Shown: positions 1 to 5,204 of the stretch, piece after piece
Layout of the letters: each line of letters begins with the position of its first letter
Numbering within the stretch: position 1 is the stretch's first letter
DNA from: Candidatus Sumerlaeota bacterium
Lineage (GTDB): Bacteria > Sumerlaeota > Sumerlaeia > MWCT01 > JAGHBZ01
Direction of reading: 5' to 3'
DNA: 5,204 bases
Assembly: GCA_021160705.1 (NCBI GenBank)
Contig: JAGHBZ010000118.1
Coordinates: forward strand, 1-5,204
Position numbers and translations under genes: made by a program
The notes under the pieces: generated by a model
The model's database searches: none
The model's input: the letters and a program-made list of their open reading frames with translations, nothing else
What the model was told of the DNA's origin: nothing

Positions 1-31
1 CCCTCTATGGTTTGCTCTTTTTCTTCTTAGC

Positions 32-58
32 CACAGAGTTCACCGAGTACACTGAGAA
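32..58. repeat. Three tandem 9-bp units, consensus CACnGAGnn
   Basis: Units CACAGAGTT (32-40), CACCGAGTA (41-49) and CACTGAGAA (50-58) are directly adjacent and share CAC and GAG at fixed positions. From memory, similar 'CCACAGAG...CACCGAG...' strings occur between genes in many environmental prokaryote genomes. Their function is unknown. The array may continue beyond the left edge only in weak form, since positions 1-31 do not fit the unit. Confidence 0.6.
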
Positions 59-133
59 AAAATTTGCTTTCTTGTAAGCATATCGTACTATCAATTTACT
101 TTTCTTTAAAGCGAAAAATCTTACTATTTCAGA

Positions 134-205
134 CCTATCCTGGTCTCCTGGATTCCTAATAAATAATCTTTTTTCTATTAGGAAGCCAGGAAACCAGGAG
201 ATAGG
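134..205. repeat. Imperfect long inverted repeat (hairpin-forming)
   Basis: The left arm 134-161 and right arm 176-205 are complementary except for two mismatches (152/185 and 145/192) and a two-base insertion at 200-201. They are separated by a 14-nt AT-rich loop (162-175). Each arm itself contains a doubled CCTGG/CCAGG block. The size, symmetry and lack of coding content suggest a REP- or MITE-like palindromic element. I see no target-site duplication or transposase. It has no T tract on either strand next to the stem, so it is not an obvious terminator. Confidence 0.7.
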
Positions 206-290
206 AGTTAACCTGCGAAGCTCAGTTCTCATTTTCACATTTCAGAGATTTTGAGATTAGTGGTCGGCGATAAAGATGATGAACCTTAAT

Positions 291-362
291 AAACCGACTA
301 ACCGACCTAAACCGACCAAACGGACAAAACGGACTAAACGGACATAACGGACTAAACGGACA
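291..362. repeat. Array of eight CCGAC/CGGAC units at about 9-bp period
   Basis: The core CCGAC occurs at 294, 302 and 312, then switches to CGGAC at 321, 330, 339, 348 and 357. The last six intervals are 9 bp each, apart from early spacings of 8 and 10. Linkers are A-rich (TAAA, CAAA, ATAA). A GGTCGG at 262-267 is complementary to the CCGACC of units two and three. The units are far too short and closely packed for CRISPR. They could be a short tandem repeat prone to slippage or a row of protein-binding sites. Confidence 0.7.
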
Positions 363-438
363 CATTTGCAGGAGAGCAAAATAATTTTCTTTCTCCGAAA
401 TCGCGGGGTAGCCTAAATTAGCACGAAAAAGTCCCCCC

Positions 439-467
439 AGAGCGTTGACCGCTTAAGCGCTTTTTTT
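439..467 (+). terminator. Possible intrinsic terminator, + strand
   Basis: AGAGCG (439-444) can pair with CGCTTT (458-463), with one G-U pair. The stem can extend inward by two weak pairs (445/457 and 446/456). It runs directly into seven T residues at 461-467. The stem is short and the loop long, so it would be weak. No + strand gene is visible upstream, so it would have to end a transcript entering from left of the window or terminate a small untranslated RNA. Confidence 0.35.
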
Positions 468-580
468 ATATATACTTCTCTGCCCAAAATTCACTATCAA
501 ATTTTTTTATCTATAGATTTCACAGATTATTATCCTCTCCATTCGCGGTTAGGAATTATCGAGTCGGTTTTACAGTACTC

Positions 581-618
581 CGCCTGTTCGTTTTTTGTTT
601 TTTTACAGCTGAACGGCG
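581..618. other. Imperfect hairpin with T-rich loop
   Basis: CGCC (581-584) pairs with GGCG (615-618) and GTTC (586-589) pairs with GAAC (611-614), leaving T585 bulged. The 21-nt loop (590-610) is almost entirely T. The same right arm could instead pair with ATTCGC at 541-546 through GCGAAT at 616-621. The role is unknown. The T run lies in the loop rather than after the stem, so it does not fit an intrinsic terminator on the + strand. Confidence 0.35.
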
Positions 619-624
619 AATTTG

Positions 625-656
625 AGACCGGGTGAGCGCAGACCCGTTACAGGTCT
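625..656. other. Hairpin in the upstream leader region
   Basis: AGACC (625-629) pairs with GGTCT (652-656), and GGGT (630-633) pairs with ACCC (642-645). The apical loop is eight nt (634-641) and a six-nt bulge lies on the 3' side (646-651). It lies 278 nt before the preferred start of the receiver gene. I do not recognise it as a known riboswitch. It could be part of a structured leader or chance pairing. Confidence 0.3.
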
Positions 657-919
657 ATTGTGTAGGACAAATACCGACAAAAAGAAGGGTAATAATCTTA
701 CAGTAGAAAGAGATTTTGTCCGATAGACAGATAACGCAAGGTTTTAGTATTTTAATTTATCTTAAGAGTAAGGAACAGGCAATTGAGGAACATTTGCGAA
801 AATGAAATGTAGATGTAAATACACCAGAGATAGAGCCAATATTCAGAGGTCAACAACTCTTATGGAACTGGACCTCTACGAGTCATCTGAAACAAAGAAG
901 GAGACATCTTATTCTTCTG

Positions 920-924
920 AGGAG
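920..924 (+). promoter_or_regulatory. Ribosome binding site that favours the 934 start
   Basis: AGGAG sits nine nt before the ATG at 934. The upstream candidates at 802 (GAGGAA ending at 790) and 862 (AGAGGT ending at 850) have 11 or more nt of spacing and weaker placement. This supports the start at 934, where the protein begins directly with the first strand of the receiver fold. Confidence 0.6.
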
Positions 925-933
925 AGACAAAAA

Positions 934-1335
934 ATGAAAGTATTTATTGCAGAGAATTCATTGATAGTAAGTGAACGCTTAGCTTCTTTGCTTTTGGGTT
1001 ATGAAGAGATTGAGATAGTGGGCAAAGCTCACGACATAAGAGAAGCAAAAGAGTCCATCTGGAGGCTCAAGCCGGATGTGGTGATTCTGGATATAAGAAT
1101 ACCAGGTGGAAGTGGGTTTGATATACTGAGATTTTTGCAAAATAGAGAGATAAATACTAAGGTCATTATGCTCGCTAATTATTCCTATCCGCAGTTGCGA
1201 GAAAGGTGTAAGGAGCTGGGGGTAGATTTCTTTTTTGATAAATCAGAAGAGTTTGAAAAAATCCCTGAGGCATTAAATGAACTTCTCGTTAACTATGCTC
1301 ATCAGCAAACACACGACACGGTGAAGAGGGTGTAA
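934..1335 (+). CDS. Stand-alone receiver (REC) protein, single-domain response regulator
   Basis: This 133-residue protein is one receiver domain with no output domain, presumably a cytosolic phosphotransfer or protein-interaction partner of a histidine kinase. The phospho-accepting Asp is D53 in VVILDIRIP, and the conserved Lys is K103 in FFFDKS. Two switch positions are unusual. The acidic pocket reads E7-N8 where receivers usually have two acidic residues, and the Thr/Ser expected after strand 4 is Ala (A81 in MLANY). Family members with an FFFDKS motif usually have Thr there, from memory. The frame stays open upstream to ATG codons at 862 and 802, giving up to 177 residues. That extension is Ser/Thr/Glu/Lys-rich, lacks receiver features and has weaker ribosome sites. 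The gene is 464 nt from the kinase, so co-transcription is uncertain. Confidence 0.85.
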   Translation: MKVFIAENSLIVSERLASLLLGYEEIEIVGKAHDIREAKESIWRLKPDVVILDIRIPGGSGFDILRFLQNREINTKVIMLANYSYPQLRERCKELGVDFFFDKSEEFEKIPEALNELLVNYAHQQTHDTVKRV

Positions 1336-1339
1336 ATAA

Positions 1340-1711
1340 ATGAACCTAACGGCAGAAAATAAAGACACAATAATCCAGTTACCACCAGGGAGACAAGCAG
1401 TACAGGAGCAAGTTGTTAGAGCCAGGGTGAGGGTGATAGATAAATGTGATTACCCGGCAACAGGATGGATAAAATGCAGGAGGTTGATTAAAGGCTGGAA
1501 AAATATTTTAAACCAGACCCAACCCACCCTTCTAAATAAACCCTCCTTTCTCTGTGGCGATAACCCCCTCGTGATGAAGAAAACTCACGAGGGGGTAATA
1601 TTTATCAGTTCGGAACGAAGTGGACCGGGGAGCGTTCTTCTAATACGGCTTAATCATATAAATTACAAAGAGAATGCTGAAGGGCACAGGGGTGGAAAGA
1701 GTGATATTTAA
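1340..1711 (+). CDS. Doubtful small ORF, hypothetical protein (123 aa)
   Basis: The ATG at 1340 follows the receiver stop by four nt and has an AGAGGGTG (1325-1332) seven nt upstream, which is a reasonable ribosome site. The predicted 123-residue product resembles no family I know. It has no membrane segment, and its basic, mixed composition gives no domain clue. Against it, the frame runs through a perfect 12-bp stem-loop (1563-1596). The sequence from about 1500 on looks like an untranslated spacer, with C-rich and AT-rich patches. Either only the first part is a decayed gene, or the whole ORF is a chance opening in the leader of the kinase operon. I lean to non-coding. Confidence 0.25.
   Translation: MNLTAENKDTIIQLPPGRQAVQEQVVRARVRVIDKCDYPATGWIKCRRLIKGWKNILNQTQPTLLNKPSFLCGDNPLVMKKTHEGVIFISSERSGPGSVLLIRLNHINYKENAEGHRGGKSDI
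1563..1596. other. Perfect 12-bp GC-rich stem-loop between receiver gene and kinase
   Basis: ACCCCCTCGTGA (1563-1574) is exactly complementary to TCACGAGGGGGT (1585-1596), with a 10-nt loop TGAAGAAAAC. Such a stable hairpin in the spacer could be an attenuator, a 3'-end stabiliser for the receiver mRNA, or a binding site. No T tract follows on either strand; on the + strand the next bases are AATATTTATC. A standard intrinsic terminator is therefore not supported. Confidence 0.65.
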
Positions 1712-1770
1712 GGCAAAAGAACACAAACACAGAAGCTGGCAAAGCTATTCGGCGAATGCTGTAGGTGTAG

Positions 1771-1795
1771 CCTCCACATCATTAATAGAGGATGT
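1771..1795 (+). promoter_or_regulatory. Hairpin overlapping the kinase ribosome binding site
   Basis: The probable Shine-Dalgarno AGAGGA (1787-1792) lies seven nt before the ATG at 1800. Two mutually exclusive pairings can cover it: CCTC (1771-1774) with GAGG (1788-1791), or ACATC (1776-1780) with GATGT (1791-1795). Just upstream, GCTATTC-GGC-GAATGC (1744-1759) forms another small hairpin with one bulged T. GGC (1738-1740) can pair with GCC (1770-1772) around it. The arrangement suggests translational control, but every helix is short. Confidence 0.3.
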
Positions 1796-1799
1796 AGCG

Positions 1800-3698
1800 A
1801 TGGAAGATAAAGTACGCATAGTAGTGGCAGATGCCGATGAAAGGACGTGTAAAATCCTGAGGATGATATTCGAAAGAAAAGGTTATGAGACAGAGGTCGT
1901 CAGAACAGGTAGTGATGCAATAAAAAAGGCGAAAAAGAAATTCTTCAATGTAGCCATTCTCAACATCAGTCTGCCAGACAAAGATGGCATAGATTTAATA
2001 GCACCCTTGAAGGAAATATACCCTTTTATGGCGGTAATTCTGGTCACGGCTTATGCAACTCTGGAGACTGCACTGCGTGCGCTGAACGAAGGCGCATCTG
2101 GCTATATCACCAAACCTCTGCTGATGGATGAGGTACTGGCAACAGTAGAGGGAGCACTTGAGAAGCAGAGGCTTCAGATAGAGAACCAGCGCCTTTATCA
2201 GGAGGCACAGCGAGAACTTGCGCGACGCAAGCGAATAGAAGAAGAACTAAGAGCAAGAGAGACCTGCCTCCGGAATATAACAGAACACAACGCAGACGGG
2301 ATTCTTATTGTGGACAAAAAGGGAATTACGCGGTATGTGAATCCGAGTGCCAGGCTACTCCTGAGACGTTCAGAAGAAGAACTTCTGGGAACACTGTTTG
2401 GATTTCCTCTGGTCTCGGATGAGACAACGGAGATAGATATTATTACTGCAGGCAAGGAGCCGGTCTCGGCAGAGATGCGTGTGGCAGAAACTGAGTGGGA
2501 AGGTGAAGATGCTTATATAGTCTCATTGCACGACGTGAGTGAGCGGAGACGTGCAGAAGAGAAATTAAAGCAGGTTCATAAGATTTATACCAAAGCAATA
2601 GAAAATGCTCGAGGAGTGCCTTACCGGTATAAATTTGCTGATACGACTTATGAATATATTGGTGCAGGATGTGAGGCAATCCTTGGTGTCTCCTATAAGG
2701 ATTTAACCTATAAGAAGATGAAAGAGCTCATAAAAGAAATTATTATAACTGACCCTGAATGGGAAGGTGATGCGGAGGGCTACGCCAGAGCATTCCACCG
2801 GGGAGAGCTGAAGCGATACAGAGCGGATTATAGAATACTTACACCGCAAGGCGAAGAGAAATGGCTCAGTGATTGTTCACTCCCTCTCTTTAACGAAGAA
2901 ACAGGTGAAGTCATAGGAGCTATTGGTATTCTGAATGATATAACTGAACGTAAACGAGCAGAGGAAGAGATTAAGCAATTAAATGAGGAGCTGGAACAAA
3001 GAGTGCAAGAACGAACCGCACAACTTGAGGCGCTGAATAAAGAGCTGGAGTCCTTTGCGTATTCAGTTGCACACGACCTCCGGGCGCCTTTGCGTGTGAT
3101 AGAGGGGTTCAGCCAGGCACTTGAGGAGGACTACGCAAACAAACTCGACTCCCAGGGCAAAGACCTCCTGCGTCGTGTACGAAACGCTGCTCAACATATG
3201 GCTCAACTCATAGATGATTTACTCCAGTTATCTCGTGTGACACGCAGTGAGATGCGTAGAGAACGAGTTGACCTTAGTGCTCTGGCTGGAAGCATCGCAG
3301 AGGAACTTCAAAAAACACAGCCAGAACGAAAAGTAGATTGGAGAATCTGTAAAGGACTCATTGCCACTGGCGACAGCAGATTGCTACGTGTAGCACTGGA
3401 GAACTTGCTCGGAAATGCCTGGAAGTTTACCGGTCGTCAGGCAAAAGCCTGGATAGAGTTTGGGATGACTCTGCAGAATGGTAGACCTGTGTATTATGTG
3501 CGTGATAATGGTGCTGGGTTTGAGATGAGTTATGCGGATAAACTTTTTACTCCATTTCAGCGTCTACACTCGGTGAGGGAATTTCCGGGTACCGGGATAG
3601 GACTTGCCACGGTTCAACGCATTATCCACCGACACGGTGGGCGAGTCTGGGCAGAAGGAGCAGTGGGGCGAGGTGCGACATTTTACTTTACACTTTGA
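1800..3698 (+). CDS. Soluble hybrid sensor kinase: pseudo-receiver, two PAS domains, HisKA, HATPase
   Basis: The protein has 632 residues, no membrane segment, and probably acts in the cytoplasm. In order: receiver (about 5-120), a helical linker, PAS1 (about 153-250, ending in the DVSERRRAEE linker), PAS2 of the PAS_3 kind (about 259-388, with WLSDCS and DITERKRAEE), a coiled coil (about 388-417), HisKA with phospho-accepting H425 in HDLRAPLR, and an ATPase domain. The ATPase has N535/N539 in the N box, DNGAGF at 569-574, FQRLH, and GTGIGLA at 597-603. All kinase motifs are intact, and this is the phytochrome-related class that commonly pairs with Rcp1-like regulators. The oddity is the receiver: its phospho-acceptor position is N55 (codon AAC, 1962-1964) and the acidic pocket is D11-A12, while T83 and K105 remain. 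It is probably not phosphorylated. The frame opens upstream to 1674, but that extension is not receiver-like and the ribosome site supports 1800. Confidence 0.92.
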   Translation: MEDKVRIVVADADERTCKILRMIFERKGYETEVVRTGSDAIKKAKKKFFNVAILNISLPDKDGIDLIAPLKEIYPFMAVILVTAYATLETALRALNEGASGYITKPLLMDEVLATVEGALEKQRLQIENQRLYQEAQRELARRKRIEEELRARETCLRNITEHNADGILIVDKKGITRYVNPSARLLLRRSEEELLGTLFGFPLVSDETTEIDIITAGKEPVSAEMRVAETEWEGEDAYIVSLHDVSERRRAEEKLKQVHKIYTKAIENARGVPYRYKFADTTYEYIGAGCEAILGVSYKDLTYKKMKELIKEIIITDPEWEGDAEGYARAFHRGELKRYRADYRILTPQGEEKWLSDCSLPLFNEETGEVIGAIGILNDITERKRAEEEIKQLNEELEQRVQERTAQLEALNKELESFAYSVAHDLRAPLRVIEGFSQALEEDYANKLDSQGKDLLRRVRNAAQHMAQLIDDLLQLSRVTRSEMRRERVDLSALAGSIAEELQKTQPERKVDWRICKGLIATGDSRLLRVALENLLGNAWKFTGRQAKAWIEFGMTLQNGRPVYYVRDNGAGFEMSYADKLFTPFQRLHSVREFPGTGIGLATVQRIIHRHGGRVWAEGAVGRGATFYFTL

Positions 3699-3704
3699 GA
3701 ACAC

Positions 3705-3710
3705 GGAGGT
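3705..3710 (+). promoter_or_regulatory. Strong ribosome binding site for the Rcp1-like regulator
   Basis: GGAGGT lies eight nt before the ATG at 3719. It decides against the in-frame TTG at 3695, which overlaps the kinase stop codon and lacks its own site. Confidence 0.8.
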
Positions 3711-3718
3711 GGAACGCT

Positions 3719-4198
3719 ATGAACGACAAACAGCCTATCTTAGTGGTGCAAGACAATCCTGACGAGGTAGATTTGACTGTACGCGCTCTGAAGAAGAACA
3801 AAGTCAGAGGTGAAGTGGTGGTCTTAGGAGATGGAGAGGAAGCAATAGATTATCTCTTTGGAACAGGTGCGTACGCCGGGCGCGACACGAACGCAATGCC
3901 AAAGATGATTTTACTGGACTTGAAGTTGCCGAGAATTGATGGGAAGGAGGTGTTAGAGCGGCTCAGGGCTGATGAGCGGACAAAGTCCCTTCCTGTTGTC
4001 ATACTCGCCTCCTCCAAAGACGACCGAGAGGTGATGAGAGGTTATAAGATGGGTACCAATTTCTATATCAATAAACCCGTGGACTTCAAAGAATTCTCAG
4101 AGGAAATAGGAAAAGTAGTTCATACCACCTGGCAATTACAGACCCAATCAACACAAGAGGAGGGGAAGAAGCAATGGGAAAGCCACTTCGTGTATTAA
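3719..4198 (+). CDS. Rcp1-like single-domain response regulator
   Basis: This 159-residue protein is a receiver of the Rcp1 type, the usual partner of phytochrome-class kinases like the one encoded 20 nt upstream. The family hallmarks are the long insert with YLFGTGAY (45-52), the phospho-acceptor D67 in LLDLKLP, SSKDDRE, and NKPVDF with K119. It should receive phosphate from H425 of the kinase. Two key positions deviate: Q11-D12 replaces the usual Glu-Asp of the acidic pocket, and A97 (codon GCC) replaces the Thr normally seen before SSK. The first is mild. The second removes the hydroxyl that senses the phosphoryl group. The last eight residues are encoded in the overlap with the next gene, so the C-terminal tail (Gln- and Lys-rich from about 139) may be shaped by that overlap rather than by function. 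Confidence 0.92.
   Translation: MNDKQPILVVQDNPDEVDLTVRALKKNKVRGEVVVLGDGEEAIDYLFGTGAYAGRDTNAMPKMILLDLKLPRIDGKEVLERLRADERTKSLPVVILASSKDDREVMRGYKMGTNFYINKPVDFKEFSEEIGKVVHTTWQLQTQSTQEEGKKQWESHFVY
4157..4165 (+). promoter_or_regulatory. Ribosome binding site inside the preceding gene
   Basis: GAGGAGGGG lies eight nt before the ATG at 4174, within the coding end of the Rcp1-like gene. It supports the overlapping start and suggests coupled translation of the two regulators. Confidence 0.75.
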
Positions 4199-5204
4199 TG
4201 GTCGAAGACTCTGAAGATGATGCAGAACTGATATTGAGAGAATTGATGCGTGGGGGGTATGAGCCGAAGTACCTCCGGGTTCAGACAGCAGAAGATATGA
4301 ATAATGCTCTGAATAAGAGGAAATGGGATATTGTCATCTCTGATTATTCAATGCCACGTTTTAATGGGTTAGCGGCACTTGAGGTGCTCAATCAAAAAGG
4401 ATTAGACCTGCCGTTCATAATTGTCTCAGGAGCAATCGGCGAGGACGTTGCGGTCTCGGCTATGAAGGCTGGAGCACACGACTATGTTATGAAGACCAAT
4501 CTGAGCCGTCTGGTCCCAGTCATCCAACGTGAGTTACGTGAGGCAGAAGAACGACGAAAACGAAAACAGGCAGAGCAGGCACTACGCGAGAGCGAAAGAA
4601 AATTTCGTGAGCTGTTTCATAAGGCTAATGATGCGATTTTCTTGCACGAACTCACAGAGAATGGAATAGGAGGTAGGTTTCTTGAAGTAAATGTTGTTGC
4701 CTGTCAAAGACTGAACTACAGTAGAGAGGAATTTCTTAATATGTCGCCGAAGGATATTATTGCAGAAGAATATCTGGCTGATTACTCTAAAGTAATGTCA
4801 GCGTTATCCAAACGTGGACACGCTCCCTATGAGACGCTCCTGGTGACCAAAAACGGCACAAAGATACCAGTGGAGATTAGCCCCCACGTATTTCATATGA
4901 ACGGTAAAAAGGTGGTACTCTCAATTGCACGTGACATAACTGAACGAAAACAAGCAGAGGAGGAACGAAAACGGACGCTGGAGAAACTAAAAAAATCTAT
5001 GGTAGAAATCATTCATGCTATGGCGCTGATAGTCGAGACAAGAGACCCATATACAGCAGGTCATCAACGCCGCGTGGCAGAACTCTCCTGTGCTATTGCC
5101 AGAGAAATGGGGCTTCCACAGGAACAAATCGATGGAATCAATATGGCAGGCTCTATTCACGACATTGGCAAAACTTATATCCCGGCAGAAATTCTCAGTA
5201 AACC
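4174..5204 (+). CDS. REC-PAS-HD-GYP response regulator, 3' end outside the window (partial)
   Basis: The first 343 residues are present and the frame is open at the window edge. The N-terminal receiver (about 5-125) is canonical: E11-D12 pocket, phospho-acceptor D57 in VISDYSMP, S85 in IVSGAIGED, and K107. A charged helical linker leads to one PAS domain (about 139-262, ending in DITERKQAEEE). An HD-type phosphohydrolase follows from about 270, with H297 in TAGHQRRVA and the metal-binding pair H329-D330 in HDIGK, then IPAEILSK. That spacing and the IP-ILSK tail are typical of HD-GYP proteins, which hydrolyse cyclic di-GMP to pGpG or GMP. The GYP motif and remaining metal ligands would lie beyond 5204, so activity cannot be judged. 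The gene overlaps the previous one by 25 nt in another frame. It is the only visible output of this signalling cluster. Confidence 0.92.
   Translation, partial: MGKPLRVLMVEDSEDDAELILRELMRGGYEPKYLRVQTAEDMNNALNKRKWDIVISDYSMPRFNGLAALEVLNQKGLDLPFIIVSGAIGEDVAVSAMKAGAHDYVMKTNLSRLVPVIQRELREAEERRKRKQAEQALRESERKFRELFHKANDAIFLHELTENGIGGRFLEVNVVACQRLNYSREEFLNMSPKDIIAEEYLADYSKVMSALSKRGHAPYETLLVTKNGTKIPVEISPHVFHMNGKKVVLSIARDITERKQAEEERKRTLEKLKKSMVEIIHAMALIVETRDPYTAGHQRRVAELSCAIAREMGLPQEQIDGINMAGSIHDIGKTYIPAEILSK

Larger units (their letters stand above)
1..933. other. Long intergenic region without a convincing gene
   Basis: No open frame here looks like a real protein. The only sizeable one, on the minus strand near the left edge, is a translation of the repeats listed separately. 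The stretch is AT-rich with many homopolymer runs. It holds two 9-bp-period arrays, one inverted repeat, one terminator-like hairpin and two additional hairpins. The part closest to the first gene (about 660-800) has AT-rich stretches that could hold a promoter, but I could not find a -35/-10 pair with good match and spacing. If the receiver gene starts at 802 rather than 934, the noncoding part ends at 801. Confidence 0.75.

Noticed and set aside
5..238. Minus-strand open frame of 77 codons
   Set aside because: It is largely a translation of the 9-bp repeat and the inverted repeat. It has no recognisable protein features.
291..362. CRISPR array
   Set aside because: The units are about 9 bp with A-rich linkers of 3-5 nt. 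There are no repeat or spacer lengths of CRISPR size and no cas genes.
719..726. Sigma-28-like -10 element (TCCGATAG)
   Set aside because: It resembles GCCGATAA, but no TAAA-type -35 sits at the required distance upstream.
1635..1662. Promoter for the kinase operon (TTCTTC ... TATAAA)
   Set aside because: The -10-like TATAAA at 1657-1662 is good, but the -35 candidate matches the consensus at only two positions. This is too weak to list as a feature.
1674..1799. N-terminal extension of the kinase from 1674
   Set aside because: The extra 42 residues are not receiver-like. The start has no good ribosome site, while AGAGGA at 1787-1792 fits the ATG at 1800.
2198..2679. Two minus-strand open frames inside the kinase gene
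   Set aside because: They lie opposite the PAS1 and PAS2 coding sequence. Their Ser/Arg/Leu- and His-rich products are typical of antisense shadows.
934..3698. Horizontal transfer or domain mosaicism from base composition
   Set aside because: Some 60-base lines differ strongly (22 G+C at 961-1020 against 36 at 3061-3120). However, composition goes up and down within the kinase gene, so no clean boundary can be drawn by eye.

Overview
The window looks like part of a chromosome from an uncultured, free-living bacterium. It carries cytoplasmic two-component signalling genes of bacterial type, strong Shine-Dalgarno sites and the start of an HD-GYP domain, which is essentially a bacterial c-di-GMP hydrolase fold. 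The long intergenic region with small 9-bp-period repeats and an inverted repeat resembles environmental genomes such as Desulfobacterota, Planctomycetota or candidate phyla. The sequence alone does not fix a phylum, so treat this placement as a guess.

Layout: positions 1-933 hold no convincing gene. They contain two short 9-bp-period arrays (32-58 and 291-362), an imperfect 28/30-nt inverted repeat (134-205), a terminator-like hairpin with a T tract (439-467), and two further hairpins (581-618, 625-656). A stand-alone receiver protein follows at 934-1335. Next is a 464-nt spacer with a doubtful small ORF (1340-1711), a perfect 12-bp stem-loop (1563-1596), and a small hairpin that covers the ribosome site of the next gene. 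From 1800 on, three genes lie tightly packed on the + strand: a REC-PAS-PAS histidine kinase (1800-3698), an Rcp1-like single-domain response regulator (3719-4198), and a REC-PAS-HD-GYP protein that starts inside the previous gene (4174) and runs off the window end.

The likely joint role is a soluble sensory phosphorelay. The PAS domains sense a ligand or redox cue and control a phytochrome-class kinase. The kinase phosphorylates the Rcp1-like regulator and/or the receiver of the HD-GYP protein, and the predicted output is c-di-GMP breakdown. No DNA-binding output domain is visible in the window.

The most unusual feature is that three of the four receiver domains carry changes at residues that are nearly invariant in receivers. 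The kinase's N-terminal receiver has Asn in place of the phospho-accepting Asp. Both single-domain regulators keep the phospho-accepting Asp but have Ala in place of the conserved switch Thr/Ser, and each also has an altered acidic pocket. Only the receiver of the HD-GYP protein looks fully canonical.
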